A stretch of 64,000 bases of DNA from Cristatella mucedo. Its lineage: Eukaryota; Bryozoa; Phylactolaemata; Cristatellidae. A program made the position numbers and the translations under genes. Shown piece by piece: positions 1 to 18,128 of this stretch. Position 1 is the first letter of the stretch. Every line of letters begins with the position of its first letter. The notes beneath the pieces were generated by a model. The model was given only the letters and a program-made list of their open reading frames with translations. It had not been told where the DNA came from and did no database searches. The stretch covers positions 372,001 to 436,000 of the forward strand of contig WPIO01000026.1 in assembly GCA_009760855.2 (NCBI GenBank), read 5' to 3'.

Positions 1-237
1 CAGCCGGCGCCGAACGCCGGGCCGCGAATTCGCCGCCGAGCGCTCTTTCTCTCTAGCGAGGCGTGCTGGCTGGCGGGCGGCAGGGGGGGACAGGGCGCTG
101 ACGTACGTACAGCAGAAGCTGGCCAGGGTAGCGGGGACTCGGCACCGCTGCGCCGCCCGATGGGGCGCGAGAGCCGTCGCTAAAAGGGAGGAGCGGGGAG
201 CGCGAGCAGTCGCCGAAACTTTCGCGGGTTCGCTCAC

Positions 238-835
238 CTTTGGGCCAACCGCCGGGCGCGTTCAGCCCGCCGGGCCACGAGTACAGCGACTGTCGCCCAT
301 GGTGGTGGTGCAGGTCGGAGGCGACGGCCAGAGACTGTTTCGACACGTTTGTGCGCTGCGCACACGCCGATGGCGACGGCTGCTGCTGCTGCTGGGGCTG
401 CTGCTGCGGCGGCGGCGGCGGCGGCGCGTAGTAGGCTCCCGGGCTGCCGCCGAGCCGCTGTGCGAACGCAGCGTGCAGGTCGGGCCTGCTGAGTATGTCA
501 CTGATGCCGTGCGGCGTCGCCTGGCTGGAGCAGCTCTTGATTCCGCCGTAAGAGTAAGCCGCGTACGGCGACGTCGCCGCGCACGCGCCCATCATGGAGC
601 CGCCGGGCAGCTGCCCAGCGGCGGCGGCGGCCGCCGCCGCCGCCTTCAGCTCGTGCATGTTGTGCAGGGCGACCAGCGGCGAGCCGCCGCCGAGCATGAA
701 GGCGCCGTTCTGGCGTGGGCTCACGCAGTCGGCGAAGCCGAAGAAGCCGCCGTCGTTGACCCCGGCCGCCGTCGCCGCCTGGTACGCCATCATTCCCGGC
801 GAACCGGCCAAGTCGCTGCCGGCGTAGTCCAGCAT
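238..835 (-). CDS. Nkx6: NK6-class homeobox transcription factor, exon 1 (partial, N-terminal part)
   Basis: Codes for the N-terminal 199 residues of an NK6 homeodomain protein, a nuclear repressor that patterns neural tissue and gut derivatives in other animals. Recognised motifs: RQNGAFML...SPLVALHNMHELK (residues 41-64), matching the conserved NK6 N-terminal block; poly-Ala (65-73); TPHGISDILSRP (107-118), the eh1-like Groucho/TLE-binding motif, HGINDILSRP in vertebrates; a Pro run then a Gln-rich run (138-152); four His (176-179); and LYSWPGGL...GGWPK (185-199), like the WPG...W block just before the homeodomain. The exon ends at a consensus donor (AAG|GTGAGC, 240-233) in phase 1; the frame beyond it (53-237) is intron. 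The frame is open upstream to a stop at 991-989, but it contains no ATG until 835, so I start there (GACATGC context); Met15 and Met16 are alternatives. The homeodomain is outside the window. Family call is firm; orthology to one named gene is inferred. Confidence 0.9.
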
Positions 836-963
836 GTCCTGCGGCGACCAGCAGCAGCAGTCCTTCTGCGATTCCAGTGCTACGCGCTGCCACGCGACCG
901 CCAGTTGCTCGGCGAGGAGAGTCGGACGAACGTCGGAGGCGGCGTCGGAAATCGCCAAATAGT
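836..963 (-). other. Nkx6: 5' UTR of the NK6-like gene (inferred)
   Basis: Stretch between the predicted transcription start, about 30 bases downstream of the TATA box, and the first in-frame ATG at 835. It has no upstream in-frame ATG. The start site is placed only by TATA spacing, so the left boundary of transcription may differ by several bases. Confidence 0.5.
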
Positions 964-987
964 TGACGCCTCGTCGACGCGCCGGGC

Positions 988-993
988 TTTATA
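988..993 (-). promoter_or_regulatory. TATA box of the NK6-like gene
   Basis: TATAAA read on the minus strand (993 to 988) within GTGTATAAAGCC, followed by G+C-rich DNA. It sits about 155 bases upstream of the chosen ATG, a normal place for a core promoter with a short 5' UTR. Confidence 0.6.
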
Positions 994-1063
994 CACGATT
1001 CAAACGTTTTCCACGCCGCATCCGCGAGGGATGCTCGCCAGGCTAGCGCGCCGCTCCGTCGCC

Positions 1064-1117
1064 ATTGGTCGCCCGGGAGCCAGTCCGACTGGCCGATTGG
1101 CCGCAGCCACGTATTGG
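1064..1117 (-). promoter_or_regulatory. Three CCAAT boxes upstream of the TATA box
   Basis: CCAAT on the minus strand (ATTGG on plus) occurs at 1064-1068, 1096-1100 and 1113-1117, which is 71 to 125 bases upstream of the TATA box. This is the usual spacing for NF-Y-type sites. Clustering and position support a real promoter; binding is inferred. Confidence 0.55.
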
Positions 1118-1989
1118 CGCCGCCCACGCGGCGCCGCGTGACCGCCTGGGAGGGGGGCGAGAGAGCTCGGCGCCCTGGTGCGTCCCCGCAAGCCCCGAAC
1201 TGCAGCGCTGTGAGCGGGGCGTTTGCTTCGGGCCGTCGCCGGCGGTTGGCCGGACGTGCGAGAGACCCGGCAGCAACTGCACGACTCGCTCTTTGTGGGC
1301 CGGCGCCGAGCTCGGAGGCGCGCAGGCGGGACGGGCCGTGCGTGCGAGCTCGGCACCCCGTCGCAGCGAGCGCACCTTCGTCAGCTTCTGTGTCAGCAAT
1401 TTGCACGGACCCGACCCAGACAATGCTGCGACGAACAGATTCGCGTGCATATGGACATGCGTTTGCATATGTGTACGGTACGCTGCCATGCACAGTACTA
1501 TGCGTGAGAGTGTATATTGTATACACTGGCGTACAAATAAAATATGCGTACGTTCATTAAAGTGTGCACATGAACTGGCGTGTTGTCAGAGGGAAACCAA
1601 GCGTGAAGCGCCGGCATGTGCCGCGAGCTGTTAGCAAAGGTGCTCTGCGCCACCGCTTGGATCGTTCAGAGCGCCCGTATGTCGGCGAAGCGCCAGCGGT
1701 CCATGCTGGTTAGCGCTCAGACGCCGGCGCGAGAAAGACTGCAAACGCCAGCACCACGCGGGAGCAAAAGAGCGTACGACGTGCGTTCGCCCATTGCACC
1801 TCGCCCGCGTTGAAAAAAGCGACCGCGGTGACTGGGCCGTCGTCCGGCGACCTTCGACTGGCGGAGCCGTAGCCGCAACCACCGCGGCTGTCTGGCGGTC
1901 GAGCGGACGGCCGGCCGCCCCAGCGTGCTCCTTGGCGCATGCGCGCCGCAACTGGCTCATCTGTGCTGAGCAGCGTCGCCCCTCCCCCT

Positions 1990-2027
1990 GCGGCGGCGGC
2001 GGCGGCGGAGGCGGCGGAGGCGGCGGA

Positions 2028-2107
<80 letters not shown>

Positions 2108-2190
2108 AGGCGGCGGAGGCGGCGGAGGCGGCGGCGACGGCGGAGGCGGCGGCGACGGCGGCGGCGGCGACGGCGGTGACGGCGGCGGCT
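1990..2190. repeat. (GGC)n trinucleotide tract, about 200 bp
   Basis: Nearly pure GGC with scattered GGA and GAC interruptions toward both ends; the middle is an uninterrupted run. It lies about 1 kb upstream of the predicted start of the NK6-like gene. All frames through it are open (poly-Gly, poly-Ala, poly-Arg) and should not be read as genes. Confidence 0.97.
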
Positions 2191-3597
2191 CCGCTTTCCT
2201 TCCTTTCTTCCTTCCGCTCTTTCTCCTCCCTGGAGGAGCGCAGCCAAGTGCGGCGGTGCGCCCGCCGGTGTTGTGCGTCCCACTCGCAGCAAAACAAAGT
2301 CCGTGATTCTTGGCACCGGCTCTGTACCCCGCCGAGGCGCAGTGAGAGACGCCGGAACCGGTCAGTGTAGACAGAATTTGCGACTCGCCCTTGGCGTGAC
2401 CCGTCTGCCGTCGGTGGGCGGCAGAGTCTACGACGGAGTCAGCGGAGAGCTCGCTCGGGCGCAAGCGGGCGCCACTCGGGTCCGCGCGCAGCCGCTCTCC
2501 TCGCTCGCCGGGCGATGGGTGCTGATCGCTCATCCGCGGCCGGCCGGCCGGCCGCCGCCGCGCGGCAGAGCTTTGCGGCAGAAGCAGAGTGCCCGCACTG
2601 GCCCGATCCGGGCGATTTTAGCGGGCCCACTTCCGCCCACCCGCTTCGCCCCAACTTCGCTCCGCCGCCGCCGCTCTCGCCGCGTATCGCGTTTGCATGC
2701 CCGTTTACCTTGCCATGCGATCGCGATTGTTCTAGCCCCGTTGCTTACAATAATTAGCGCGGCCTACCGCCACACCGCGGCGCGGCGGTTCGCGCGCGCG
2801 GATGGCTAATCCACGCGGCGAGTCATTACTGAGAGAAAATATTGTCTATGCGAAACTAGAGACCGGCGTACCGTTCGTTAGGGCCGATATTAATTTTGTA
2901 TTCACCGCGAAAGCATCTGCCCGCGGCACGAGCCGACGCCTGCCTCGCGAGCGGCGCGCGCGCCGTATGTTTTGGCTGCATGCGCCGCATGAATTATCAT
3001 TTTGCCCAGGGATCGCTAATCGGAAAACAATAATGAACAAGACACCGAGCCGCAATTAGACTCGCTCGCGTTACGGGTCGGTCTCGCCCCGAATCCAGCG
3101 GCGGCGTGCCCTCCCGTCGTCTGGCGGGACACGTCCGAGCGGCTTCCGTCAGCGTTCGCTGCACGCGCGCGCTCCCTGCGAGCCGGTGCAGCAGCTGGCG
3201 AGCTAGCAAGAGCTGCCGCCAGCCCTCCGGCGGCGGCCGCGGGTGGAGGCGGTCGCCGCCGAGAGTCGGCGCGCGCACGCACTCTGTCGTTCGAGTCGCG
3301 AGCCAGCGAGTGCTCGTTATCGGCCGCCGTCGCGTGCGCGGTGTCAGCCGAGACCGACGGCCGCCACGAGAGGGCGCGCATGGAGGAGGACGTGCAGTGA
3401 AAGAGCGAGAGGGCGGCGGCACGCTGGCTCACTCTCTCACTGCGGCGGCTCTGCTGACTTGTGCAATTATGCGGCAGCGTGCGCAGCAAAGTCGCGACCG
3501 GTGAGACAGGGTGAGAAGGCGGAGAGTCGGAGAGGGAGTGAGAGAAAGAGTGAAATAGGAAAAGAGAGAGTGAGAGAGAGACAAAGAGAAAGAGAAT

Positions 3598-3600
<3 letters not shown>

Positions 3601-3652
<52 letters not shown>
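3601..3652. repeat. (GA)n microsatellite
   Basis: Pure GA dinucleotide run, preceded from about 3530 by imperfect GA-rich sequence. Confidence 0.97.
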
Positions 3653-3656
<4 letters not shown>

Positions 3657-4573
3657 GAAGGAAGGAGCAAAGAACGCTACATTCTCCACAGACGCCGCCT
3701 TCGATCGGCGTCCACCGCGATGAGTCATAGCTGTGCGGTCGAGCGGACCGGTTTAAGGCGCGTGCGCGCAGGCTTAGCCGAGCATGGGGCCCTCTGGTCT
3801 CCCTCGTTTATTCGTGTATTTTCGCGCGCCAGCGCAGCGACTGGCTCGAGTCTTTTCGGCAAGCGAGGCGAGATCCTTCGTCGCGGCGTGTGTCTTAATT
3901 CCCCCCCCCCAGTGCATCGACCTAATCAGGCGCGCCGCCGACGAGGATTTGCGAATTACGCGGGCGCGACGCCGTCCGCCCGATCTCGTCGACGCATCGG
4001 CGTGGAGGCAGACCCCTTTGGCACCACCGCCGCCGCGGAGGGCGGTGAAACGGCGGCGGCAACGCTTCCGGTCCGGCTTCGCTCGTCTCGCTTCATCTCG
4101 GCGGGGTGCGTCCTGCGGCGGACGCCACCGGTGCTACCTCCAGCTAACCCAGGCGGTTTTGAGTCCACCGGCGGCGGCAGCGGCGGCGGCTACAATGCCG
4201 CCCGGGCGTTGCAGCGGGCACAGCTCGACGACCTCGACGGCACGCGAGCCTCGTCGCTCAATCGACGCTCGTTCTGTCGACTGTGACTTTTTTTGTGTGC
4301 GCTCGAGAGGCAAGAAAACAACAGCGCCAACCGCCGGGGCGCGATCGAATTCATCGGCCACCTCCCATTAGCGGTTGCCGGACGGCGGCTAGTCTGGAGC
4401 TACGTTATGCTACCCCTGCGTCGGGGCTGCGGTTGATCGTAATAGTTTTATGATACTTTGGCGTCGCACCCGAGAGCGTCTCGGACGCGAGAACGTCCAC
4501 GCGCTAGCTGCCGAGCGGGCGCCCGCGAGTCGCGTCAGCGGCCGAAGCGATCGCACCACGCCGCCGCCGCAGG

Positions 4574-4638
4574 GCCGACGCGCCCCGCTGCGGCGGCGGG
4601 GCTCGAGCCGCGCCGCCGCCGCAGCGGGGCGCGTCGGC
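4574..4638. repeat. Perfect 25-bp inverted repeat (hairpin)
   Basis: Arms 4574-4598 and 4614-4638 are exact reverse complements, beginning GCCGACGCGCC and ending GGCGCGTCGGC, around a 15-base spacer that contains CTCGAG. The arms are very G+C-rich. It could be a cruciform, a foldback transposon remnant or a stem-forming transcript; nothing in the flanks decides. Confidence 0.9.
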
Positions 4639-5465
4639 ATCGCCGTCGGGCGTGCGTTCGCCAAAGCTGTCGCGTCCGACTCGCGCGTCGTCCAGTGGTC
4701 CGCTGCACAGCGGCCCTCTGGACCGCGCGAACGCGTCGGTCGAAACCCGATCGATTCGTCAATGCCAGCCGATCGATCGTCCTGCGAAAGCCGGGAAGGG
4801 AGGGGGCGCGCACCCCGCCCCCGCAGACGCCTCGTCGAGAACGAGGCGCGAGCTTCGCTTCGGCCCTCGGACGAGAGAAGCCGCATTACCGTCGCAACCG
4901 TCGCGACGCTCTTTAGGACGCCAGCCGCTCTTTTTTTTTAACCGGCGAGCTATTTAGCTGATCCTCACCCCGGAGGCCCCTTTCGCCCAATACCCCGCTT
5001 GGCCGTCTCTCGCGTTGAGCCTCGTCGTCGGCAGGCCACAGCGGCTGCGGTGGCGGCTGCTGACTTGGCGGCGAGCGGCGACGACCACTTGCTCGGATCG
5101 CTGACTACCCGTCGGGCAAGTTGAAGCGTTGAAATTCGCGGCAGCGGCGGCGACCCATTTTTGGCGTCCACCAGCAGCGCACTTTCTCTATCTCGCCGTT
5201 CATCTCGACTGCAGCAAATCGTCGGCGCTCGGGTAACTGCTGCATGCGCAACGGAAGAGGAATCTTTTGGTTGGATGGGAGAGTTGGAGTAGGGCCGTCG
5301 CTCGTGAATAGCTCCTGTGCAGCGTGTGCGTAAAGTGCATAAAAAGAGATTCTGGCGGCGCTATTAAAAATGTATTATTGTCAGTATTATCATTATCACT
5401 ATTGTTCATTGGCAGTGGCGGCGTTGCGGTCCCGCGGCCTCGCTTCACTTTCACCTTCACAGCAA

Positions 5466-6448
5466 TGAATGCTTGCCTTGCTGACATTTGATCCTGGATG
5501 TCGGAAAACGCCTTGAAACTAAATGACGATAAAACCGAACTTCTGCTCATAGGACACCCTAAGCGTGTGGCTGGATTAAAAGGCTTTGCTCTTCTAATAG
5601 GTGATGCTGTTGTGCGACCATCACCGAGTGCTCGAAATTTAGGTGTCGTTTTCGACAGCTGCCTTAATTTTTAAAGCTTCACTCGAAAAACTGCTTCTAC
5701 AGCTAGCCATCACGTTCGATCCCTATCCAAGATTAGGAGCTGTCTTCCAAAGTGGCTTGCAAAAAATTTAACTAGCCCCTTCGTTCTGTCTCGGCTTGAT
5801 TATTGTAATTCCCTTTTGGCTGGGCTACCAAAGAAAGCAATTAGTCCGCTGCAGGTGACTATGAATATGGCTGCAAGGCTAGTCTTCAAGCCCCAGAGGT
5901 TTGAGCACGTGTCTCCTTTGCTAAAAAAGCTTGGATGGATGCCGGTTGAGCAACGGATAGAGAGCAAAGTTCTTACGCTGACCCACAAGGCCCGCCACGG
6001 CTTGGCTCATTCGTACCTAGCTGAACTGCTGCATCAGTTTCAGCCTGTTCGCGCCCTCAGGTCCTGTGTGGACAATAAATTTGCTGTTCCACTCCTCCGC
6101 TTAAAGACAGTTGGCGACAGAAGCTTTAGCTCTGCAGGTCCTAGACTGTGGAACTCGCTTCCACAATTCTTACGCAACGACAACTAATCTCCTACTGCCG
6201 GCTATGGCACATCCTTTTCAGCGGTCCTGAGCTGCTACTTCTATGCTACTCACTACCTCAACTGCTCTCCTGACTCAGCTATGCTTCCCACTTTCTCTTT
6301 GTTGCGTGAGACGAAGTCTGTTGGCTACCGAATGCGTACCGAAAGCCGCTTCGGCTGTGAGTGGGCTACACACAACTCTCCTACGTGACGCCCACATAGT
6401 CTGCATGGCTTTGTTGCAGACGGAGATACAGTACATTACATTACAATG
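5466..6448 (+). mobile_element. LINE-B copy 1: 3' part of a CR1/L2-like non-LTR retrotransposon (broken)
   Basis: 5'-truncated inside the reverse transcriptase. It starts at the segment reading SWMSENALKLNDDKTELLL (just after the YADD motif in this clade) and runs into the C-terminal domain. An open stretch at 5816-6187 includes RLVFKPQRFEHVSPLLKK, HKARHGLAHSYLAELL and GPRLWNSLPQFLRND, typical of the region after the RT in CR1/L2 elements. The early part has frame breaks (about 5505-5680). A 3' UTR of roughly 240 bases follows and ends in an ACATT-type tail near 6430. Not functional. Confidence 0.85.
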
Positions 6449-7996
6449 CAGGCTGCGAGCGTCGCTCTCACCTCGCTCGCGCTCTTTCGAGCGTGTGCGA
6501 GGCTGCGAAGAGCAGCAAACGCGACGGTTCCGTGTCAAACGCGACGGTTCCGCGGTCTATGCCCTGCCTCGTATTTGCCGTCGCTATTGGGCGTCTGACA
6601 CTTTGTTTAGACTAATCGGACGCAGCTTAAAGGAATCATCCGAATGCCGATGTCACCGCGTTCCTTCGAGGACTCGCAGCCGCAGCCGCAGCCGCAGCGA
6701 AAGTGGCTCCCGTGACCGTCGCCGATGACGGGGGTGTGGCATCAGCATCTGCCGACGAGGACGAGCGGCTTCTCCTTCTTCGGCGGGTCCTTCCGGGCCG
6801 ACGGGACGAGCGGGCCGGAGGAAGCCGTCTCAGACAAGGCGCGCCGACTCCGAGGCGCTGTCCCGCGAGCAACGCCCGCCCGCTCCCGCGAGATGGCTGG
6901 CGGGCTGCGGGCGGTCGCACCGCGCTGTCTGGTTGTAGAATTCAACGGGTCCGAGGCGCTCGGTCCTGGGCGCCAGCGGCGGCGGCGGCGTCGCAGCGGT
7001 AGCGGGCCGTGTACCGCTCTCGGCCGGCGGAAGATGCTCGACGCGCCTTCGCACGAGCGCGCTCGCCGTCACGAGCGGCAGCCGACCGGAGGCTCGAAGC
7101 TTCGCTGTAGCGGACCGCTTGCCGATCGCATTTACCTGGCGCAACGATCCGTCGAAGGGTCGCTGTGATCGGAGCAGCAGCGGGGCAGCGCTGCCACCAC
7201 ATCGCCACTAGTTCTGAGCCCCAGCCGAGCGACGAAGGTAAACGTCGTACGCAAGCTCGGACAAATATTCGGGAACAAGAACCGCTGGCTACGCGGTCTG
7301 AGACAGGACACCTTTCACTCTTACCCTCCGTCTCTGTCTCTGTCTCTCTCTCACTCTCTTCCACTCCCTTTCGCTCTCTATTACTCTCACTCTCTTTCTC
7401 TCTCTCTCTAACTGAAAACGCAGCTTGCACCCACGATCGCTGGCCCCAGTGGGGAAAAGCCGGAAAAGCCAGAAAAAAAGCCGGAAAAGCTTGAGAAAAA
7501 ACGTCGCTCTGGCGTCTCGCTGTCTGCTGCGAAGTCCGATGGCGGTGATTCTGCGGCGACTGAGACAGAGGCTCCGGCTGCAGCGAAGCTTAGGTCGCGC
7601 ATGCGGATGTGCTCTCTTCGAGAGCGGGCCTCCGCTTCTGCACAAGGCTTCGAACGCAGGCCGCTGAAGGAGCCAATGAATGCCGGGATGTCAGCGAAAT
7701 AAAGTATTTATATAAAAAGGTGCGTTTCAAGAGTTCGTCTGCAAAGGCAAAAGTGTCAGGGGTCGCGATTTTCTCGCCGAGGCTCATGCGTGCCGGTACA
7801 CGTTGCCTCACACTGCGACCGACCCACGGCGGCGGTGCTGCATGACGATACGCTACGTGTCGTCGCTACGGTCGGTCGCACTCGTATTCTCGCTCCCGCC
7901 ACCATACCGAGGTCTAGGCTGGAGCGCCGCTCAGCTCTGTGCCTGCCGGAAACTACGCTCGGTTACCCGTGCCAAGGTCAAAGGTCAGCTGCGCTC
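6449..7996. other. G+C-rich stretch without a recognised gene
   Basis: CpG-rich between about 6580 and 7300. Contains a 17-bp tandem duplication (GCGACGGTTCCG core) at 6519-6551, degenerate CT-rich DNA at 7330-7415 and an A-rich GCCGGAAAA-type repeat at 7455-7500. Open frames here are compositional. Confidence 0.5.
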
Positions 7997-8402
7997 TTCG
8001 CGCCCTCAGGTCCTGTGCGGACAATAAATTAGCTGTCCCGTTCCTCCGCTTAAAGACAGTTGGCGACAGAAGCTTTAGCTCTGCAGGTCCTAGACTGTGG
8101 AACTCGCTTCCACAATTCTTACGCAACGACATCTACTCTCCAACTGCCGATTGTGGCAACATCTTTTTCAGCGGTCCTGAGCTGCTGCTTCTATGCTACT
8201 CACTACCTCAACTGCTCTCCTGACTCTGCTATGCTTCCCACTTTCTCTTTGTTGCGTGAGACGAAGTCTGTTGGCTACCGAATGCGTACCGAAAGCCGCT
8301 TAGGCTGTGAGTGCGCTATACAAAACTCTCCTGCGTAACACCCACATGGTCTTTATGACTTTGTGGAGTTACTGACGGAGATACATTACATTACATTACA
8401 TT
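7997..8402 (+). mobile_element. LINE-B copy 2: 3' end fragment
   Basis: About 400 bp matching the 3' end of copy 1. Readable as ALRSCADNKLAVPFLRLK and GPRLWNSLPQFLRND, followed by the 3' UTR and an (ACATT)n tail at about 8381-8402. Heavily 5'-truncated, as is usual for LINE insertions. Confidence 0.85.
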
Positions 8403-9294
8403 GCGCTCGGTTGCCGGCTCAACGGTTCCAGCAGCAGACCCCTCCCCGATTGGCTCTCTCGGCGGGCGCTTTGCGTTTTTCTCTTTTTTTGATGCTCAGC
8501 GTCTTTAAATCGCCATTTTTTCCAATTCATTCTCGTTGCCGATTTCGTATCGGGCTTGACTCCGGTGTCTGGCTTCGGAAACCGCTGGTTCGACTCTGAT
8601 ATCGGCACGCCGAACTTTTCCTGTTTACTTTCGAAGGTTGAGCTGGCCATTGCGATCGATGCTGAGCGCTTCGTAAGTTGGACTGACGAATCGGCTACAT
8701 ATTCTGCGTCGTTTGTCGCAAGCGTCTCAGACTGTAGCACAGGAGGACTTTGCAAAACGCTGCCAAGCCGCCTCAAGAGTCCGAGAGTGACTGTGAGCGG
8801 CCGAGAGCGCTGTACACTCGACACGGGACACCAGCTCAGATAGCCGTGGCCTGGCGAGACGGCGAGCGGAAGTGCGCGCTGGTGGTGCAGCGGGCACTCG
8901 CCCGTCGCAGGCTGCAGCTCGTACAGTTGAACTCGCTTCGACGAACGGCCAGTCGAGAAGACCAATCCTCGCATCCGCTCAGTGCAAGCGTTGGCGTTCG
9001 TGCAATCGTATCGCACTCACTTACCGCGCTCGCACTGAAATGCATTTTCGTGACCTCGGATAATGTGAGCGGCTGTCGAAGCCAGCGAGAGTTTTTAATA
9101 GGCCCAAATCTAGAGTTTGCTGAAATAATTCTGCAGTCGAGCGGCCAGAGCATCCATTGGTCAGGGAGTTTTGGGAATGTAGAGGCTGCTTGCCCTTTTC
9201 TTTCGAAAGCGAATGGTCGGTCTTTCAGGATCTCAGCATCCTGCAGGATCTTAGGGCCGTGCTCGTTGAAATTCTTAAAAATCGGTACTGGTCG
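8403..9294. other. Stretch without a recognised gene
   Basis: Mixed composition. Frames of up to about 240 codons run through it and into the neighbouring SINE-2, but none shows a known domain and the longest crosses the SINE, which argues against a real exon. Confidence 0.5.
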
Positions 9295-9486
9295 AACGAT
9301 CAGGACTCACTCTCAATATCGCCAAGGCGGTTGCTTTCACGGCCTCGGTCCCGAGGTCGTGGGTTCGATTCCTGCGGCGGGGCGATCCTTTATCACCACT
9401 GCAAGCGGTGGTGATAGCCGTAAAGGCTCTTCTGTCGCTATACAAAAGAGGCTGTTAAATCAGCTGGGATTTATTTATTTATTTAA
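9295..9486 (+). mobile_element. SINE-2 copy 1 (tRNA-derived)
   Basis: Shows the SINE-2 plan: a tRNA-like head with a good B box (GGGTTCGATTCC at about 9361), the body hairpin ATCACCACTGCAAGCGG... (9395-9418), the GCTATACAAAAG motif and a tail of TTTATTTATTTATTT. The 5' part of the head is more diverged than in the copies at 41266 and 57070. Confidence 0.8.
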
Positions 9487-10036
9487 CTCGTGACTGTAAA
9501 TTCAAAATGGTGGCGTCCCCTGCTACCGGCGCTCCTTCTAGAGACGTTCCGCCGATCGCCTGCAGCCGCACGCGGATTTAGAGGAGTTCCGGCCTACCCG
9601 ACGTCTCGTCTCCCTGGCTCGCTATGCGAACGAAAGAATGAGGCCCCTTTCCTCTGATCAACCACGGGCACACGCCTCCAAGCTCGGCGAGAAGGCGAAC
9701 TCAATCCGGCTCTCGCCCGTGCCGCTACGATGCCGGCTTCAGTGCTGCTTCGTGGGTGGCTCTCATTCTTTCTAGCGGACGGAAACGGATCGCACTGACG
9801 CACACCTGAATTCGCCCCCTCCCTGCAAGCGGCCGGCTTTTTTGTGACGTAGTCGCGGCAGCCTTGCATTGGGGCTCAGCTACAGGTTTCTTCGCGTTTG
9901 ACAACGGGGCGATAACTAAGGCCGCTTAAAAATGGCGTCGACCGTAGCTTGATTCGTAGAAGGGGGCTTTAGACCTTACAACAGTGTGGCAATAACTGTT
10001 AGCCAAGGGGGCCAGACCTTTTAAGTTTGAATAACT
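9487..10036. other. Stretch without a recognised gene
   Basis: No domain, RNA gene or repeat family recognised. An open minus-strand frame at 9594-9869 is unremarkable. Confidence 0.4.
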
Positions 10037-10186
10037 TATTTGTATAGCGTCCTAAGGGAAATTAATCTTTATTCAGGTGCTTCACATATGTTGCGGAGCT
10101 CGAGCCCACGACCTCAACCATCCAATACATTCACCCTGACCTCGGTTGAGGCGAGCACCTTAACCGCTGGGCTAAACTAGCACCTT
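10037..10186 (-). mobile_element. SINE-1 copy 1 (tRNA-derived)
   Basis: On the minus strand: A-box region GCCCAGCGGTTAAGGTGC, B-box region GTCGTGGGCTCGAGC, then CATATGTGAAGCACC and the LINE-A-like 3' tail ending in GCTATACAA. Full-length, moderately diverged. Confidence 0.85.
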
Positions 10187-17772
<7,586 letters not shown>

Positions 17773-18064
17773 GCTCGATAAACGCACCTCTTCCACCCCT
17801 CCTTCCGCTAGGACAGGTAGCTAGCCGGAGGCGGGCCTGTACGACTTCATAGGGCCCGTCTTGGCCTGTAGCCGCTGGTGGCGGTGAATAGCTTCGGCTG
17901 GTAGCTGGCTGACAAGCCACGGGCGCACCCGCCACCGCCCCTGCGCTGCAGTGCTCACGGGAAGAAATTATTCTCCACGCTAACTTGGTTCAACAAATCT
18001 CTAAGGGATGCTTGCTAGGCCTTTTGACAGGGCCTTCCCACACAATGTGGACGGCACACACACA

Positions 18065-18128
<64 letters not shown>

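Larger units (their letters stand above)
1120..5465. other. G+C- and CpG-rich upstream region of the NK6-like gene, no gene recognised
   Basis: Dense in CpG, like a CpG island that extends beyond the promoter. Open frames occur on both strands but have shifting, low-complexity Arg/Ala/Pro-rich translations with no recognisable domain, as expected from stop-poor G+C-rich DNA. It holds the (GGC)n tract, a (GA)n tract and a 25-bp inverted repeat listed separately. A short inverted repeat (AGTGTATA/TATACACT) is at 1509-1527, and a run of C is near 3901-3910. Regulatory function is plausible from position only. Confidence 0.6.

Noticed and set aside
1-237. Homeobox exon in the left end of the window
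   Set aside because: Sequence left of the donor at 237 shows no WFQNRR-type motif on the minus strand; it is intron, and the homeobox must lie outside.
498-1526. Very long open frames on both strands in the first 5 kb
   Set aside because: They overlap the NK6 exon in other frames or arise from G+C-rich, stop-poor DNA; translations are low-complexity with no domain.
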